NCBI RefSeq assembly: GCF_004310345.1
Contig: NZ_SISK01000009.1
Coordinates: forward strand, 99,304 to 163,303
Direction: 5' to 3'
Source: Paracoccus subflavus
Lineage (GTDB): Bacteria; Pseudomonadota; Alphaproteobacteria; Rhodobacterales; Rhodobacteraceae
Length of the DNA stretch: 64,000 nt
Shown here: in pieces, positions 9,053 through 18,839 of the stretch
Numbering within the stretch: the stretch's first letter is position 1
How the letters are laid out: each line of letters starts with the position of its first letter
The notes under the pieces: generated by a model
What the model saw: the letters and a program-made list of their open reading frames with translations, nothing else
Databases searched by the model: none
What the model was told of the DNA's origin: nothing
Translations under genes and position numbers: made by a program

Positions 9053-9772
9053 GTGACGGTACGTGTGATCCTGGCTTGCGCGGCCCTTTCCGGGCTGGTG
9101 TCCGTGCCGGCGGCCTGGGCCGGGCCCTGGGCCCGCGAGGCCGGCCAGGCCTTTGTGTCGGTGACGCGCGAACAGGATCGCGCCGGCAATGCCCATACCG
9201 GCCTTTACGCGGAATACGGCCTGACGCGCCGCCGGACCCTGGGGGTCGAGATCGGTTACACGGATGTCGGCGAAACCACGGCGATGCTGTGGTATCAGCG
9301 GTCCCTGGACAAGGAAACGGGGCCGAACCGGCTGTCCTGGTCGATGGGGATCGGCGCCATCCGGCGCGATGGCAGGGTGCTGCCCTCGAGCCGGATCGCC
9401 CTGATGTGGGGGCGGGGCCTCCAGGGGCCGTGGGAGGGCGGCTGGCTGACGGCCGAGGGGCGGATCACCGTCTCGGGCAAGGCCGAATCCCTGCGCACCC
9501 GCCAAGGCCTCACCGGGGTGGAATATGCCTATCTGACGCCCGAGGTGGTGACCAAGCTGGATCTGACATGGGGGCTGCGGCCATCGCCGGCCTGGGCCGT
9601 GGTGAACCAACTGAGGGTAGAGGCGGCACGGGACCGCGATCTGTCGGCCCGGCTGGCGACCTCGCTGGTCCGTGACGTGCCCGGCCCGGCCCAGATCGAG
9701 GCCGGCGTGATCGCCCCCCTGGCCGGGCCGGGCGAACCTGCGCTGAAGATCGGTACCTGGCTGGAGTTCTAG
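9053..9772 (+). CDS. Hypothetical exported protein, possible outer-membrane barrel
   Basis: This protein of 239 residues starts with GTG at 9053, supported by GGAG six bases upstream; an ATG at 8966 would add residues without signal character. Residues 1-22 form a signal peptide ending AAWA. The rest is a series of short alternating strands with many Trp, Tyr and Gly, and the last residue is Phe after LEF, a common end for outer-membrane beta-barrels. No known family is recognised. Its last four bases (CTAG) overlap the stop codon of the convergent gene. It could also be a soluble periplasmic protein. Confidence 0.7.
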   Translation: MTVRVILACAALSGLVSVPAAWAGPWAREAGQAFVSVTREQDRAGNAHTGLYAEYGLTRRRTLGVEIGYTDVGETTAMLWYQRSLDKETGPNRLSWSMGIGAIRRDGRVLPSSRIALMWGRGLQGPWEGGWLTAEGRITVSGKAESLRTRQGLTGVEYAYLTPEVVTKLDLTWGLRPSPAWAVVNQLRVEAARDRDLSARLATSLVRDVPGPAQIEAGVIAPLAGPGEPALKIGTWLEF

Positions 9773-10386
9773 CCTTTCTCGCGGCAGGCATAGACCGCGC
9801 CGCCGACCGCCACCACCGACACCGCGGCCCCTGCGGCGATGGCGGGGGACGAGGCCATGGCCGCCGCCGCCCCGCCGATCGAGGACAAGGCCCCGGAGAT
9901 GTAACCCTGCGTGCCGCTGAGGATCACCGCCCCCGATCCGTCGGGCAGGACGCGCAGGCCGTTCACCGCGCCCCGCGCCGCTGCCCCGCTGATGGCCATG
10001 GCGGCATTGCGGGTCTGGTTCACGCGCTGGCAGGCGGTGCGGGCAGGCGCCTCGCACCGGCCATAGGCGTCGCGGCGCCCCAGGTCATAGCCGATGATGG
10101 AATCGCTGCCGGTATCGTGACGCAGGCAAAAGGGACCGCGTTCGGCATCCGACAGGCCGGGGGTCAGGCTGCGCAGCACGACATAGCTGGGACAGGTGTC
10201 GCGTTTCCAGGCGGTGAACAGGACCTCGCGCCGGCTGAAATGATCGCTCAGCCCGGGCTCGTCCCGGTCATAGGCCAGTGGCACGTCCTTGCCGCTGATG
10301 CGCGCGGTGCAGAACTCGGGCTCGGCGGCATTCGTGACCTGGGGGGCGGCGGACAGGCACAGGACGCAAAGAAGGGGGCGGATCAT
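9769..10386 (-). CDS. Hypothetical secreted or membrane-anchored protein
   Basis: This protein of 205 residues begins MIRPLLCVLCLSAAPQVTNA, a clear signal peptide, so the start at 10386 is preferred over the ATG 21 codons upstream. The middle has several cysteines and no recognised motif. Residues about 145-200 are rich in Gly and Ala, with one or two hydrophobic stretches, and end with a short YACREKG tail. It converges on the preceding barrel-like gene and shares the CTAG stop palindrome with it. No function can be proposed beyond an envelope location. Confidence 0.65.
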   Translation of the reverse strand: MIRPLLCVLCLSAAPQVTNAAEPEFCTARISGKDVPLAYDRDEPGLSDHFSRREVLFTAWKRDTCPSYVVLRSLTPGLSDAERGPFCLRHDTGSDSIIGYDLGRRDAYGRCEAPARTACQRVNQTRNAAMAISGAAARGAVNGLRVLPDGSGAVILSGTQGYISGALSSIGGAAAAMASSPAIAAGAAVSVVAVGGAVYACREKG

Positions 10387-10481
10387 GGAAAGGGTCCATC
10401 GGGCAAATCGTTTTCCGTGATAGGATCGGGGCGCTGATGCGCAATTCACATCCGCTTGTCTGCGGCGTGACCAGGCCGCCC

Positions 10482-10509
10482 TTGCCCCGTGGATCGGTTC
10501 GGTCTATAC
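10482..10509 (+). promoter_or_regulatory. Promoter for rplO-secY-adk
   Basis: TTGCCC (10482-10487), a 16-base spacer and CTATAC (10504-10509) lie about 95 bases before rplO. The -10 box and the bases after it (CTATACGCC) match those of the rpsL promoter at 60604. It restarts ribosomal gene transcription after the three-gene insert. Confidence 0.55.
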
Positions 10510-10602
10510 GCCCGCGGGTGCCAAGGGGCACCGATTCAATAACCATATGCCGTGTCCGCCCTGTTTTCGCTTCGGGGGCGTGTCCGGCCAAGGAGAAGCG
10601 AC

Positions 10603-11082
10603 ATGAAACTGCATGAAATCCGCGACAACGACGGCGCCAACCGCAAGAAAAAGCGCGTGGCGCGCGGTCCGGGCTCGGGCAAGGGCAAGACCGCCGGCCG
10701 GGGCATCAAGGGCCAGAAATCGCGGTCGGGCGTTGCCCTGAACGGCTATGAAGGCGGGCAGATGCCGCTTTATCGCCGCCTGCCCAAGCGCGGCTTCACC
10801 AAGCCGAACGCCAAGTCCTTTGCGGTGGTGAACCTGGGCCAGATCCAGTCCTTTGTCGATGCGGGCAAGATCGACGCGGGCACTGAGCTGACCGAGGATG
10901 CCCTGGTCGCCTCGGGCCTGGTGCGGCGCAAGCTGGACGGCATCCGTCTGCTGGCCAAGGGCGAGGTGACCTCGGCCCTGACGATTTCCGTGACCGGCGC
11001 GTCGAAATCGGCCGTCGAGGCGGTCGAAAAGGCGGGCGGCCGCGTGTCGCTGCCGGTCGCGGCCCAGGCGGCGGCGGAATAA
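10603..11082 (+). CDS. rplO: 50S ribosomal protein L15
   Basis: This 159-residue protein binds 23S rRNA late in 50S assembly. [22 protein letters not shown] and the glycine-rich [19 protein letters not shown] segment are diagnostic. The ATG at 10603 follows AAGGAGAAG and is preferred over the in-frame ATG at 10552, which lies in the leader. It begins a second spc transcription unit and is followed by about 110 bases before secY. Confidence 0.98.
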   Translation: MKLHEIRDNDGANRKKKRVARGPGSGKGKTAGRGIKGQKSRSGVALNGYEGGQMPLYRRLPKRGFTKPNAKSFAVVNLGQIQSFVDAGKIDAGTELTEDALVASGLVRRKLDGIRLLAKGEVTSALTISVTGASKSAVEAVEKAGGRVSLPVAAQAAAE

Positions 11083-11190
11083 GCTGTTGAACGGGGCGGC
11101 ACCGCCCCTTATGCAGCAATCAGCTTTTCCTGGCGCCGCCGGTCCCGGAAACGGACACGGCGGCGCTGTCTTGACACGGGAACGACACAC

Positions 11191-12561
<1,371 letters not shown>

Positions 12562-12590
12562 CAAGGACCGACGAGGGGGACAGTGCCGTC

Positions 12591-13274
12591 ATGACGATCA
12601 ATATCATTCTGCTGGGGCCGCCCGGTGCCGGCAAGGGGACCCAGGCCCGCCGTCTGGTCGATGACCGGGGGCTGGTGCAACTGTCCACGGGGGACATGCT
12701 GCGCGCGGCCCGGTCCTCGGGGACCGAGATGGGCCGGCGCGTGGCCGAGGTCATGGACCGGGGCGAACTGGTCACCGACGAGATCGTCATCGGCCTGATC
12801 CGCGAAAAGCTGTCCGAGGGCGGAAACGGCTTCATCTTCGACGGCTTTCCCCGCACGCTGGCCCAGGCCGATGCCCTGGGGGCGCTTCTGGATGAAACCG
12901 GAATGGTGCTGGACGCGGTGGTGGAAATGCAGGTGGACGACCAGGCGCTGGTCCGCCGCATCACCGGCCGCTATACCTGCGGCAATTGCGGCGAAGTCTA
13001 TCACGACGACACCAAGCCCACGGCCAGGCCGGGGGTGTGCGACGTCTGCGGATCGACGGACCTGCGCCGCCGCGCCGACGACAACGAGGACAGTCTGAAA
13101 ACCCGGCTGCTGGAATATTACAAGAAGACCTCGCCGCTGATCGGGTATTATCATGCCAAGGGCAAGCTGAAGGTCGTGGACGGACTGGCCGACATGGACC
13201 AGGTGGCCGGCCAGATCGCCGCCGCCCTGCCGATGCCGCAGCACGCACTTGACGCGGCAGGCCGCGGCTTATAA
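12591..13274 (+). CDS. adk: Adenylate kinase, zinc-binding long-lid type
   Basis: This cytoplasmic enzyme of 227 residues converts ATP plus AMP to two ADP. The P-loop [11 protein letters not shown] occupies residues 8-18 and the AMP-binding segment STGDMLRAA follows. The lid contains CGNCG and CDVCGS, two CxxC pairs expected to bind zinc. It follows secY by 29 bases, the usual spc arrangement. Confidence 0.97.
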   Translation: MTINIILLGPPGAGKGTQARRLVDDRGLVQLSTGDMLRAARSSGTEMGRRVAEVMDRGELVTDEIVIGLIREKLSEGGNGFIFDGFPRTLAQADALGALLDETGMVLDAVVEMQVDDQALVRRITGRYTCGNCGEVYHDDTKPTARPGVCDVCGSTDLRRRADDNEDSLKTRLLEYYKKTSPLIGYYHAKGKLKVVDGLADMDQVAGQIAAALPMPQHALDAAGRGL

Positions 13275-13367
13275 GTCACGGCATCTCGCAAGAGAATCAC
13301 CCTGTGAAGCGGGTGGATCATCCGTTGGCCCGGAGGCATCGCTTTCGGGCCTTGCGTTGTGAAAAAA

Positions 13368-13387
13368 GGTTCCGGCGTTACGGAACC
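13368..13387 (+). promoter_or_regulatory. Palindromic hairpin in the rpsM leader
   Basis: GGTTCCG (13368-13374) and CGGAACC (13381-13387) form a perfect 7-bp stem with a 6-nt loop, ending 22 bases before the rpsM GTG. A weaker hairpin (GGCCCG/CGGGCC) lies about 40 bases earlier. Together they could form a leader controlling the alpha operon genes; this is inference from shape. Confidence 0.4.
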
Positions 13388-13409
13388 GCAACTGTATAAA
13401 GGAAAACGC

Positions 13410-13778
13410 GTGGCTCGTATTGCTGGCGTCAACATTCCGACCGGGAAACGCGTCCCGATCGCCCTGACCTATATCCACGGCATCGGCCCGATGTATGCCG
13501 AACAGATCTGCGAGGCCGTCGGCATCGACCGCGCCCGCCGCGTGAACGACCTGTCGGATGCCGAAGTTCTGCAAATCCGCGAATACATCGACGCCAACCT
13601 GACCGTCGAAGGCGACCTGCGCCGCGAAACGCAGATGAACATCAAGCGCATGATGGACCTGGGTTCCTATCGCGGTCTGCGCCATCGCCGCGGCCTGCCG
13701 GTCCGCGGTCAGCGTACCCACACCAATGCCCGCACCCGCAAGGGCCCGGCCAAGCCGATCGCCGGCAAGAAGAAGTAA
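13410..13778 (+). CDS. rpsM: 30S ribosomal protein S13
   Basis: This 122-residue protein sits in the 30S head and contacts the 50S subunit and P-site tRNA. The start is GTG at 13410 ([10 protein letters not shown] read as [10 protein letters not shown]), with AAAGGA just upstream. Translating from 13359 would add 17 residues from the leader hairpin. The C-terminal [19 protein letters not shown] is diagnostic. rpsK follows after 12 bases. Confidence 0.97.
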   Translation: MARIAGVNIPTGKRVPIALTYIHGIGPMYAEQICEAVGIDRARRVNDLSDAEVLQIREYIDANLTVEGDLRRETQMNIKRMMDLGSYRGLRHRRGLPVRGQRTHTNARTRKGPAKPIAGKKK

Positions 13779-13790
13779 GGGGCAGGATCA

Positions 13791-14180
13791 ATGGCACGCG
13801 ACAAGACCCGCATGAAGCGCAAGGAGCGCAAGAACATCGCCACCGGCGTGGCGCATGTGAACTCCTCGTTCAACAACACCAAGATCCTAATTTCGGACGT
13901 TCAGGGCAATGCGATCGCCTGGTCGTCCGCCGGCACCATGGGCTTCAAGGGATCGCGCAAGTCGACTCCCTATGCCGCCCAGATGGCTGCCGAGGATGCC
14001 GGCCGCAAGGCCCAGGAACACGGCGTCCGCACGCTGGAGGTCGAGGTTCAGGGCCCCGGTTCGGGCCGCGAATCCGCGTTGCGCGCATTGGCCTCGGTCG
14101 GCTTCAACATCACCGCGATCCGCGACGTGACGCCGATTGCCCACAACGGATGCCGCCCCCCGAAGCGTCGCCGCGTCTGA
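13791..14180 (+). CDS. rpsK: 30S ribosomal protein S11
   Basis: This 129-residue protein lies on the 30S platform near the E site. [19 protein letters not shown], the [20 protein letters not shown] segment and the C-terminal [12 protein letters not shown] are typical. Length is standard. It is separated from rpoA by an attenuator-like hairpin. Confidence 0.98.
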   Translation: MARDKTRMKRKERKNIATGVAHVNSSFNNTKILISDVQGNAIAWSSAGTMGFKGSRKSTPYAAQMAAEDAGRKAQEHGVRTLEVEVQGPGSGRESALRALASVGFNITAIRDVTPIAHNGCRPPKRRRV

Positions 14181-14197
14181 TTTCAGATGAACCTTGA

Positions 14198-14237
14198 CCG
14201 GACCGCGCCATGCTGCGCGGTTCGGCTTTTCCGTTTT
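14198..14237 (+). terminator. Attenuator-like hairpin between rpsK and rpoA
   Basis: An 11-bp stem with one G-U pair (14198-14208 with 14215-14225) is followed by CTTTTCCGTTTT. It is a good intrinsic terminator in shape, yet rpoA has no clear promoter of its own in the 115-base gap, so partial termination setting the rpsK:rpoA ratio is the likely role. Confidence 0.55.
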
Positions 14238-14295
14238 CAACCTCGGGCGTTTCCGGCCAGGGACATGGGCCGGGGGCAAGTATGGAGGCAAACGC

Positions 14296-15312
14296 ATGAT
14301 CCACAAGAACTGGGCCGAGCTGATCAAGCCGACGCAATTGGTCGTCAAGCAAGGCGCGGATGCCACCCGCACCGCCACGCTGGTCGCCGAGCCGCTGGAG
14401 CGGGGCTTTGGCCTGACGCTGGGCAACGCGCTGCGGCGTGTGTTGTTGTCGTCGCTGCAGGGGGGGGCCATCACCTCGGTGCAGATCGACAACGTTCTGC
14501 ATGAATTCAGCAGCGTCGCGGGCGTCCGCGAGGACGTGACCGACATCGTCCTGAACCTCAAGGGCGTCACGCTGAAGATGGACGTGGAAGGGCCCAAGCG
14601 CCTGACCCTGTCCGCCAAGGGGCCGGGCGAGGTCAAGGCCGGCGACATCCAGGAAACCGCCGGCATCACCGTGCTGAACCGCGATCACGTCATCTGCCAC
14701 CTGGACGACGGCGCCGATCTGAACATGGAACTGACCGTGCAGACCGGCAAGGGCTATGTGGCCGCCGACAAGAACCGCCCCGAGGATGCGCCCATCGGCC
14801 TGATCCCGATCGACGCGATCTTCTCGCCTGTCAAGCGCGTCAGCTATGAAGTCACGCCGACCCGCGAGGGGCAGGTGCTGGACTATGACAAGCTGACCAT
14901 GAAGATCGAAACCGACGGCTCGCTGACCCCCGAGGACGCGGTGGCCTATGCCGCGCGCATCGTTCAGGATCAGTTGTCGGTCTTCGTGAACTTCGACGAG
15001 CCGGAATCGGCCAACCGCCAGGACAGCGACGACGGCCTGGAATTCGATCCGCGCCTGCTGAAGAAGGTGGACGAACTGGAACTGTCGGTGCGGTCGGCCA
15101 ACTGTCTCAAGAACGACAACATCGTCTATATCGGCGACCTGATCCAGAAGACCGAGGCCGAGATGTTGCGGACCCCGAACTTTGGCCGCAAGTCCCTGAA
15201 CGAGATCAAGGAAGTGCTGTCGGGCATGGGCCTGCATCTGGGTATGGATGTCGTGGACTGGCCGCCCGAGAACATCGAGGATCTGGCCAAGCGCTTCGAC
15301 GACCAATTCTGA
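14296..15312 (+). CDS. rpoA: RNA polymerase alpha subunit
   Basis: This 338-residue subunit dimerises to nucleate RNA polymerase assembly. The N-terminal domain carries [20 protein letters not shown] near residues 34-53. The C-terminal domain includes [19 protein letters not shown] and the [14 protein letters not shown] helix that contacts UP-element DNA and activators. The ATG at 14296 gives the usual [10 protein letters not shown]; the frame upstream runs through the hairpin. It pairs with rpoB/rpoC about 36 kb downstream. Confidence 0.98.
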   Translation: MIHKNWAELIKPTQLVVKQGADATRTATLVAEPLERGFGLTLGNALRRVLLSSLQGGAITSVQIDNVLHEFSSVAGVREDVTDIVLNLKGVTLKMDVEGPKRLTLSAKGPGEVKAGDIQETAGITVLNRDHVICHLDDGADLNMELTVQTGKGYVAADKNRPEDAPIGLIPIDAIFSPVKRVSYEVTPTREGQVLDYDKLTMKIETDGSLTPEDAVAYAARIVQDQLSVFVNFDEPESANRQDSDDGLEFDPRLLKKVDELELSVRSANCLKNDNIVYIGDLIQKTEAEMLRTPNFGRKSLNEIKEVLSGMGLHLGMDVVDWPPENIEDLAKRFDDQF

Positions 15313-15418
15313 GCTTTGGCGGGGCCACGGTCCCGCCAATCGGGCAATCCGCCCCAAGGAGAGCGGCCCGCACGCATGGGCTGCCGGACAAAGCAAAACA
15401 CGTCAAAGGAGAAACATC

Positions 15419-15838
15419 ATGCGTCACGCCCGCGGCTATCGCCGCCTCAACCGCACCCACGAACACCGCAAGGCGCTGTTCGCCAACATGGCCGGCAGCC
15501 TGATCGAACACGAGCAGATCAAGACCACCCTGCCCAAGGCCAAGGAACTGCGTCCGATCGTCGAAAAGCTGATCACGCTGGCCAAGCGCGGCGATCTTCA
15601 TGCGCGCCGCCAGGCTGCCTCGCAGCTCAAGCAGGATCAGCATGTCGCCAAGCTGTTCGAGGTTCTGGGGGCGCGCTACAAGGATCGCCAGGGGGGCTAT
15701 GTCCGTATCCTGAAAGCCGGTTTCCGTTATGGCGACATGGCGCCGATGGCGATCATCGAATTCGTGGATCGCGATACATCGGCCAAGGGTGCTACGGATC
15801 GTGCCCGTGTCGAGGCCGAAACAGCAGACGCCGAATAG
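15419..15838 (+). CDS. rplQ: 50S ribosomal protein L17
   Basis: This 139-residue protein lies near the tunnel exit. [24 protein letters not shown] at the start is diagnostic, and AAAGGAG lies just before the ATG at 15419. The longer frame from 15248 is only overlap with rpoA. A perfect 8-bp hairpin (15316-15323 with 15332-15339) sits in the gap after rpoA without a T-tract. rplQ closes the alpha operon. Confidence 0.98.
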   Translation: MRHARGYRRLNRTHEHRKALFANMAGSLIEHEQIKTTLPKAKELRPIVEKLITLAKRGDLHARRQAASQLKQDQHVAKLFEVLGARYKDRQGGYVRILKAGFRYGDMAPMAIIEFVDRDTSAKGATDRARVEAETADAE

Positions 15839-15887
15839 GCCTCTGCGCCGGGCCCGGAGCGGGCCATCGGGTCATTGATCGAATCAG

Positions 15888-15922
15888 ACGCCCCGTCGCC
15901 AGTCCGGCTGCGGGGCGTTTCT
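15888..15922 (+). terminator. Intrinsic terminator after rplQ
   Basis: An 8-bp stem ACGCCCCG/CGGGGCGT (15888-15895 with 15911-15918) closes a 15-base loop that itself can form a small GCC/GGC helix, followed by TTTCTGT. It ends the alpha operon about 50 bases after rplQ. Confidence 0.75.
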
Positions 15923-16021
15923 GTCTGAAAGCAGAGGAAGGGTCGGGCCTGAATGCTTGGAAGGCACAAGAAAACTCAGGACTGACGCTGCGTCATGACG
16001 TTCATCATCGGTCAGGGGCAT

Positions 16022-16039
16022 TGCCAGCAACTGCTGGCA
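16022..16039. promoter_or_regulatory. 18-bp palindrome, candidate LuxR-type binding site
   Basis: TGCCAGCA and TGCTGGCA are perfect inverted arms around a 2-base centre. The dyad length and the CCAG/CTGG core resemble lux-type boxes recognised by LuxR-family regulators. It lies 139 bases before the luxR ATG. Direct binding is inferred. Confidence 0.5.
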
Positions 16040-16110
16040 GAGATCCGCTGGCAGGGCATGAATTCCGCTGAAACATCTCATGCCGGGGATCTCCCATCCC
16101 GTTAATGATA

Positions 16111-16139
16111 TGGCAAGAATTTTGCGTCACACCTAGAAT
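16111..16139 (+). promoter_or_regulatory. Weak candidate promoter of luxR
   Basis: TAGAAT (16134-16139) is a good -10 box, but the -35 region 17 bases upstream (TGGCAA) is poor, as would suit an activator-dependent promoter. An alternative TTGACG/TCTAAA pair at 16145-16173 would make the mRNA nearly leaderless. Which is used cannot be decided by eye. Confidence 0.3.
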
Positions 16140-16178
16140 GTCCGTTGACGGTAATGAAGGCAATTTGTCTAAAAAGTC

Positions 16179-16790
16179 ATGTCATCACGCGCAGATATCA
16201 ATGCAGGCTTGCGGAAACTGGGGAAACACGCCCCGGCCGGCTATTTCGTGGGCCTGCATATCCGTTTTGCCGCCCCTTTGATGCAGTTCCAGACCTATTC
16301 AGAAAAGTGGTCTGAGTTCTATTCCCAGAACGGCTATGCGCTGCGCGATCCGACGATTGCCTGGGGATTTTCCACAACCGGCGCCTGCCGCTGGTCCAGC
16401 CTGCCCATTCCGGACCCGTTCAACATTCTCAAGGATGCCGCGGATCATGGCCTGACCTATGGCCTGACGGTATCCTGCGGACCGATCAACTCGCGCACGA
16501 TCGCCAGCTTCGCGCGCAGCGACCGCGAGTTCACGGATGACGAGATCGACGAGATCTCGGCCACGGTAGGCCGGCTTCACGATTCGACGGAGCCGCCGAC
16601 AAGCCTGACAAAGGCTCAAAAAGAGGCCCTTCGTTGCGTTGCGGAGGGCGATCGTCATGCGGCAGCGGCAGCCAAGCTTGGCATTACCGAAAGCGCGTTC
16701 AAGGCAAGGTTGATTTCAGTCCGCGAAAGACTGAAGGCACGCACAACGGCCGAGGCGCTGCAACGGGCCAAGGAATACCGTCTGCTTTAA
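16179..16790 (+). CDS. LuxR-family quorum-sensing regulator
   Basis: This 203-residue protein has an N-terminal autoinducer-binding domain (about 15-130) and a C-terminal LuxR-type helix-turn-helix (about 140-203, with SLTKAQKEALRCVAEGDRHA and GITESAFKARL). The invariant ligand-pocket residues are all seen: Trp44, Tyr48, Asp57-Pro58 and Trp72, equivalent to TraR Trp57, Tyr61, Asp70, Pro71 and Trp85, so acyl-homoserine-lactone binding is likely. No good ribosome binding site precedes the ATG. A luxI gene follows 63 bases on, same strand, making this a cognate pair. It should act as an AHL-dependent transcription factor, probably on the palindrome at 16022. Confidence 0.92.
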   Translation: MSSRADINAGLRKLGKHAPAGYFVGLHIRFAAPLMQFQTYSEKWSEFYSQNGYALRDPTIAWGFSTTGACRWSSLPIPDPFNILKDAADHGLTYGLTVSCGPINSRTIASFARSDREFTDDEIDEISATVGRLHDSTEPPTSLTKAQKEALRCVAEGDRHAAAAAKLGITESAFKARLISVRERLKARTTAEALQRAKEYRLL

Positions 16791-16841
16791 GGACATCGCC
16801 CAGGGGAGCCATGACGCGGGGAAGGGTCATCCCAACACCCC

Positions 16842-16846
16842 AGGAG
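16842..16846 (+). promoter_or_regulatory. Ribosome binding site deciding the luxI start
   Basis: AGGAG lies seven bases before the ATG at 16854 but only one base before the ATG at 16848, so translation should start at 16854. Confidence 0.7.
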
Positions 16847-16853
16847 AATGACC

Positions 16854-17444
16854 ATGCTGACGACCACGCTTTCCTTTTCCAACCTGCACCACCATGGCGA
16901 GTTATTCGCCAAGCTTTTTCGCGCCCGCAAGCAGAGCTTTATCATCCAGAAGAACTGGGATCTGCCCGAGGCCGAGGACATGGAGTTCGACCAGTACGAC
17001 ACGCCCCAGAGCCGATGGATCGCGGTTCATGACAAGGGCGAGGTTCTGGCGGGCTTTCGCCTGACGCCCACCATCGCCCGCTGCGGCATCTACAGCTACA
17101 TGATCCGGGATGCGCAAAAGGGTATCCTGGGCGGGTCGATCCCCCAGGATCTTCTGTATGCCGAGGCGCCGGTGGACGAGCAGGTGTGGGAATGCTCGCG
17201 CGTGTTCGTTGGCCACGACATCCCCCAGAGCCTCCGGCGCAAGGTCCATTTCAAGATGGTCGAGGCCATGACCGCATCGGCGCGCGAACTGGGTGCCACG
17301 CGGCTGATCGCGCTGACCGGCGCAAGCTGGCCGCGCTGGTACGGCCGCTGCGGCCTCGAGGCCGAGGCCATGGGCCGCGTGCTGTGGATCGACGACGGCC
17401 ATTTCCAGTGCGTGTCGATCAACCTGACCGCCAAGATGCACTGA
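16854..17444 (+). CDS. Acyl-homoserine-lactone synthase, LuxI family
   Basis: This 196-residue enzyme makes N-acyl-homoserine lactone from S-adenosylmethionine and an acyl donor. The LuxI invariant residues are in register: Arg25, Phe29, Trp35, Asp46, Asp49, Arg69, Glu113 and Arg116 (in the segment WECSRVFV). The start at 16854 is chosen from the AGGAG spacing; an ATG two codons earlier is too close to it. The chain length of the signal cannot be read from sequence, though Paracoccus relatives often make long-chain signals. It probably shares a transcript with luxR. Confidence 0.92.
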   Translation: MLTTTLSFSNLHHHGELFAKLFRARKQSFIIQKNWDLPEAEDMEFDQYDTPQSRWIAVHDKGEVLAGFRLTPTIARCGIYSYMIRDAQKGILGGSIPQDLLYAEAPVDEQVWECSRVFVGHDIPQSLRRKVHFKMVEAMTASARELGATRLIALTGASWPRWYGRCGLEAEAMGRVLWIDDGHFQCVSINLTAKMH

Positions 17445-17491
17445 GGCGGGGGCTGTTCGCGGCCAGCGGGCCGCCCTACATTGACGGCATC

Positions 17492-18808
17492 ATGCCCGAT
17501 CTGTTCGACACCAGCACCCGTTCAGACCCGCCGCCCGTCCCGGCGGTGCGTCCCTTGGCCGATCGCATCCGCCCGGTGCGCATGGGCGATGTGATCGGCC
17601 AGGACAGGGTTCTGGGGCCGGATGGCCCCCTGGGCTCGATGCTGGCGTCGGGCAGCCTGTCGTCGCTGATCCTGTGGGGGCCGCCGGGCGTGGGCAAGAC
17701 CACGATCGCCCGCCTGCTGGCGACCGAAACCGACCTTGCCTTTGTTCAGATCAGCGCGATCTTCTCGGGCGTGCCCGAACTGCGCAAGGTCTTCGACGCG
17801 GCGAAACTGCGCCGTGCGCAGGGCCGGGGGACGCTTTTGTTCGTGGACGAGATCCACCGCTTCAACAAGGCCCAGCAGGACAGCTTTCTGCCTCATATGG
17901 AAGACGGGACGATCCTTCTGGTCGGCGCCACGACCGAGAATCCGTCCTTCGAACTGAACGCCGCGCTGATGTCGCGGGCCCAGGTCATCGTACTGGACCG
18001 CCTGGGCCTGCGCGATCTGGAACTCTTGGCGCAGCGGGCCGAGCGCGAATTGGGCCGCAAGCTGCCCCTGACCGCCGGGGCGCGGGACGCCCTGCTGGAA
18101 ATGGCCGACGGCGACGGGCGCGCGGCCCTGAACCTGATCGAGCAGGTCGCCGCCTGGAAAACCGACCGCCCCCTGGACCAGGCGGCGATGGCCGGGCGGC
18201 TGATGCGGCGCGCCGCGAAATACGACAAGTCCGGCGACGAGCATTACAACCTTATCTCGGCGCTGCACAAGTCTGTGCGCGGCAGCGACCCTGACGCCGC
18301 ATTGTATTGGCTGGCGCGGATGCTGGAGGGGGGCGAGGATCCCCGTTACCTGGCCCGCCGCATCACCCGCATGGCGATCGAGGACATCGGCCTGGCCGAT
18401 CCCGCCGCGCAGCGGCACTGCCTGGATGCCTGGGCGATGTATGAACGGCTTGGCAGCCCGGAAGGGGAACTGGCCCTGGCGCAAGCGGTGATCTATCTGG
18501 CGCTGGCCCCGAAATCGAATGCCGGCTATGTGGCCTACAAGGCCGCGCGGGCCGAGGCGCGGCGCACCGGCAGCCTGATGCCCCCGGCCCATATCCTGAA
18601 CGCGCCCACATCCTTGATGAAGGATCAGGGCTATGGCGCGGGATATGCCTATGACCACGACGCCGAGGACGGCTTTTCCGGCCAGACCTATTTCCCCGAG
18701 GGCATGAAGCGGCCGGTGCTCTATACCCCCGTCGAGCGCGGATTCGAGCGGGATTTGAAAAAGCGTCTGGACTGGTTTGTCCAGCAGCGGCTGAAGCGCG
18801 GCGGTTGA
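17492..18808 (+). CDS. rarA: Replication-associated recombination protein A (RarA/MgsA)
   Basis: This 438-residue AAA+ ATPase acts at stalled replication forks and interacts with SSB in E. coli. The Walker A GPPGVGKTT lies near residue 66 and Walker B LLFVDEIHRFNKAQQD follows; the C-terminal tetramerisation part contains NLISALHKSVRGSDPDAALYW. The ATG at 17492 gives the normal family length; the frame is open upstream only by overlap with luxI. It begins a tight forward run rarA-crcB-rluC-HAD-ATP12. Confidence 0.95.
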   Translation: MPDLFDTSTRSDPPPVPAVRPLADRIRPVRMGDVIGQDRVLGPDGPLGSMLASGSLSSLILWGPPGVGKTTIARLLATETDLAFVQISAIFSGVPELRKVFDAAKLRRAQGRGTLLFVDEIHRFNKAQQDSFLPHMEDGTILLVGATTENPSFELNAALMSRAQVIVLDRLGLRDLELLAQRAERELGRKLPLTAGARDALLEMADGDGRAALNLIEQVAAWKTDRPLDQAAMAGRLMRRAAKYDKSGDEHYNLISALHKSVRGSDPDAALYWLARMLEGGEDPRYLARRITRMAIEDIGLADPAAQRHCLDAWAMYERLGSPEGELALAQAVIYLALAPKSNAGYVAYKAARAEARRTGSLMPPAHILNAPTSLMKDQGYGAGYAYDHDAEDGFSGQTYFPEGMKRPVLYTPVERGFERDLKKRLDWFVQQRLKRGG

Positions 18809-18839
18809 CTTTGGCGGCGGCGCGGCACAGGACCAGCGG

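Larger units (their letters stand above)
15839..16178. other. 340-base gene-free stretch between rplQ and luxR
   Basis: The first part holds the terminator of the alpha operon. The middle holds an 18-bp perfect palindrome that could be a LuxR-type operator. The last 70 bases are AT-richer and should contain the luxR promoter. Short ORFs on both strands show no protein-like composition and were not called. Confidence 0.6.

Noticed and set aside
15884..16081. Small ORFs in the rplQ-luxR gap
   Set aside because: They overlap the terminator and palindrome, lack ribosome binding sites and look like chance frames.
16811..16830. ATGAC-N10-GTCAT dyad before luxI as a second lux box
   Set aside because: Arms are only five bases and there is no CCAG/CTGG core as in the 18-bp palindrome, so chance is likely.
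18809..18839. Fluoride riboswitch before crcB
   Set aside because: Only 31 bases separate crcB from rarA, too few for the known riboswitch fold.
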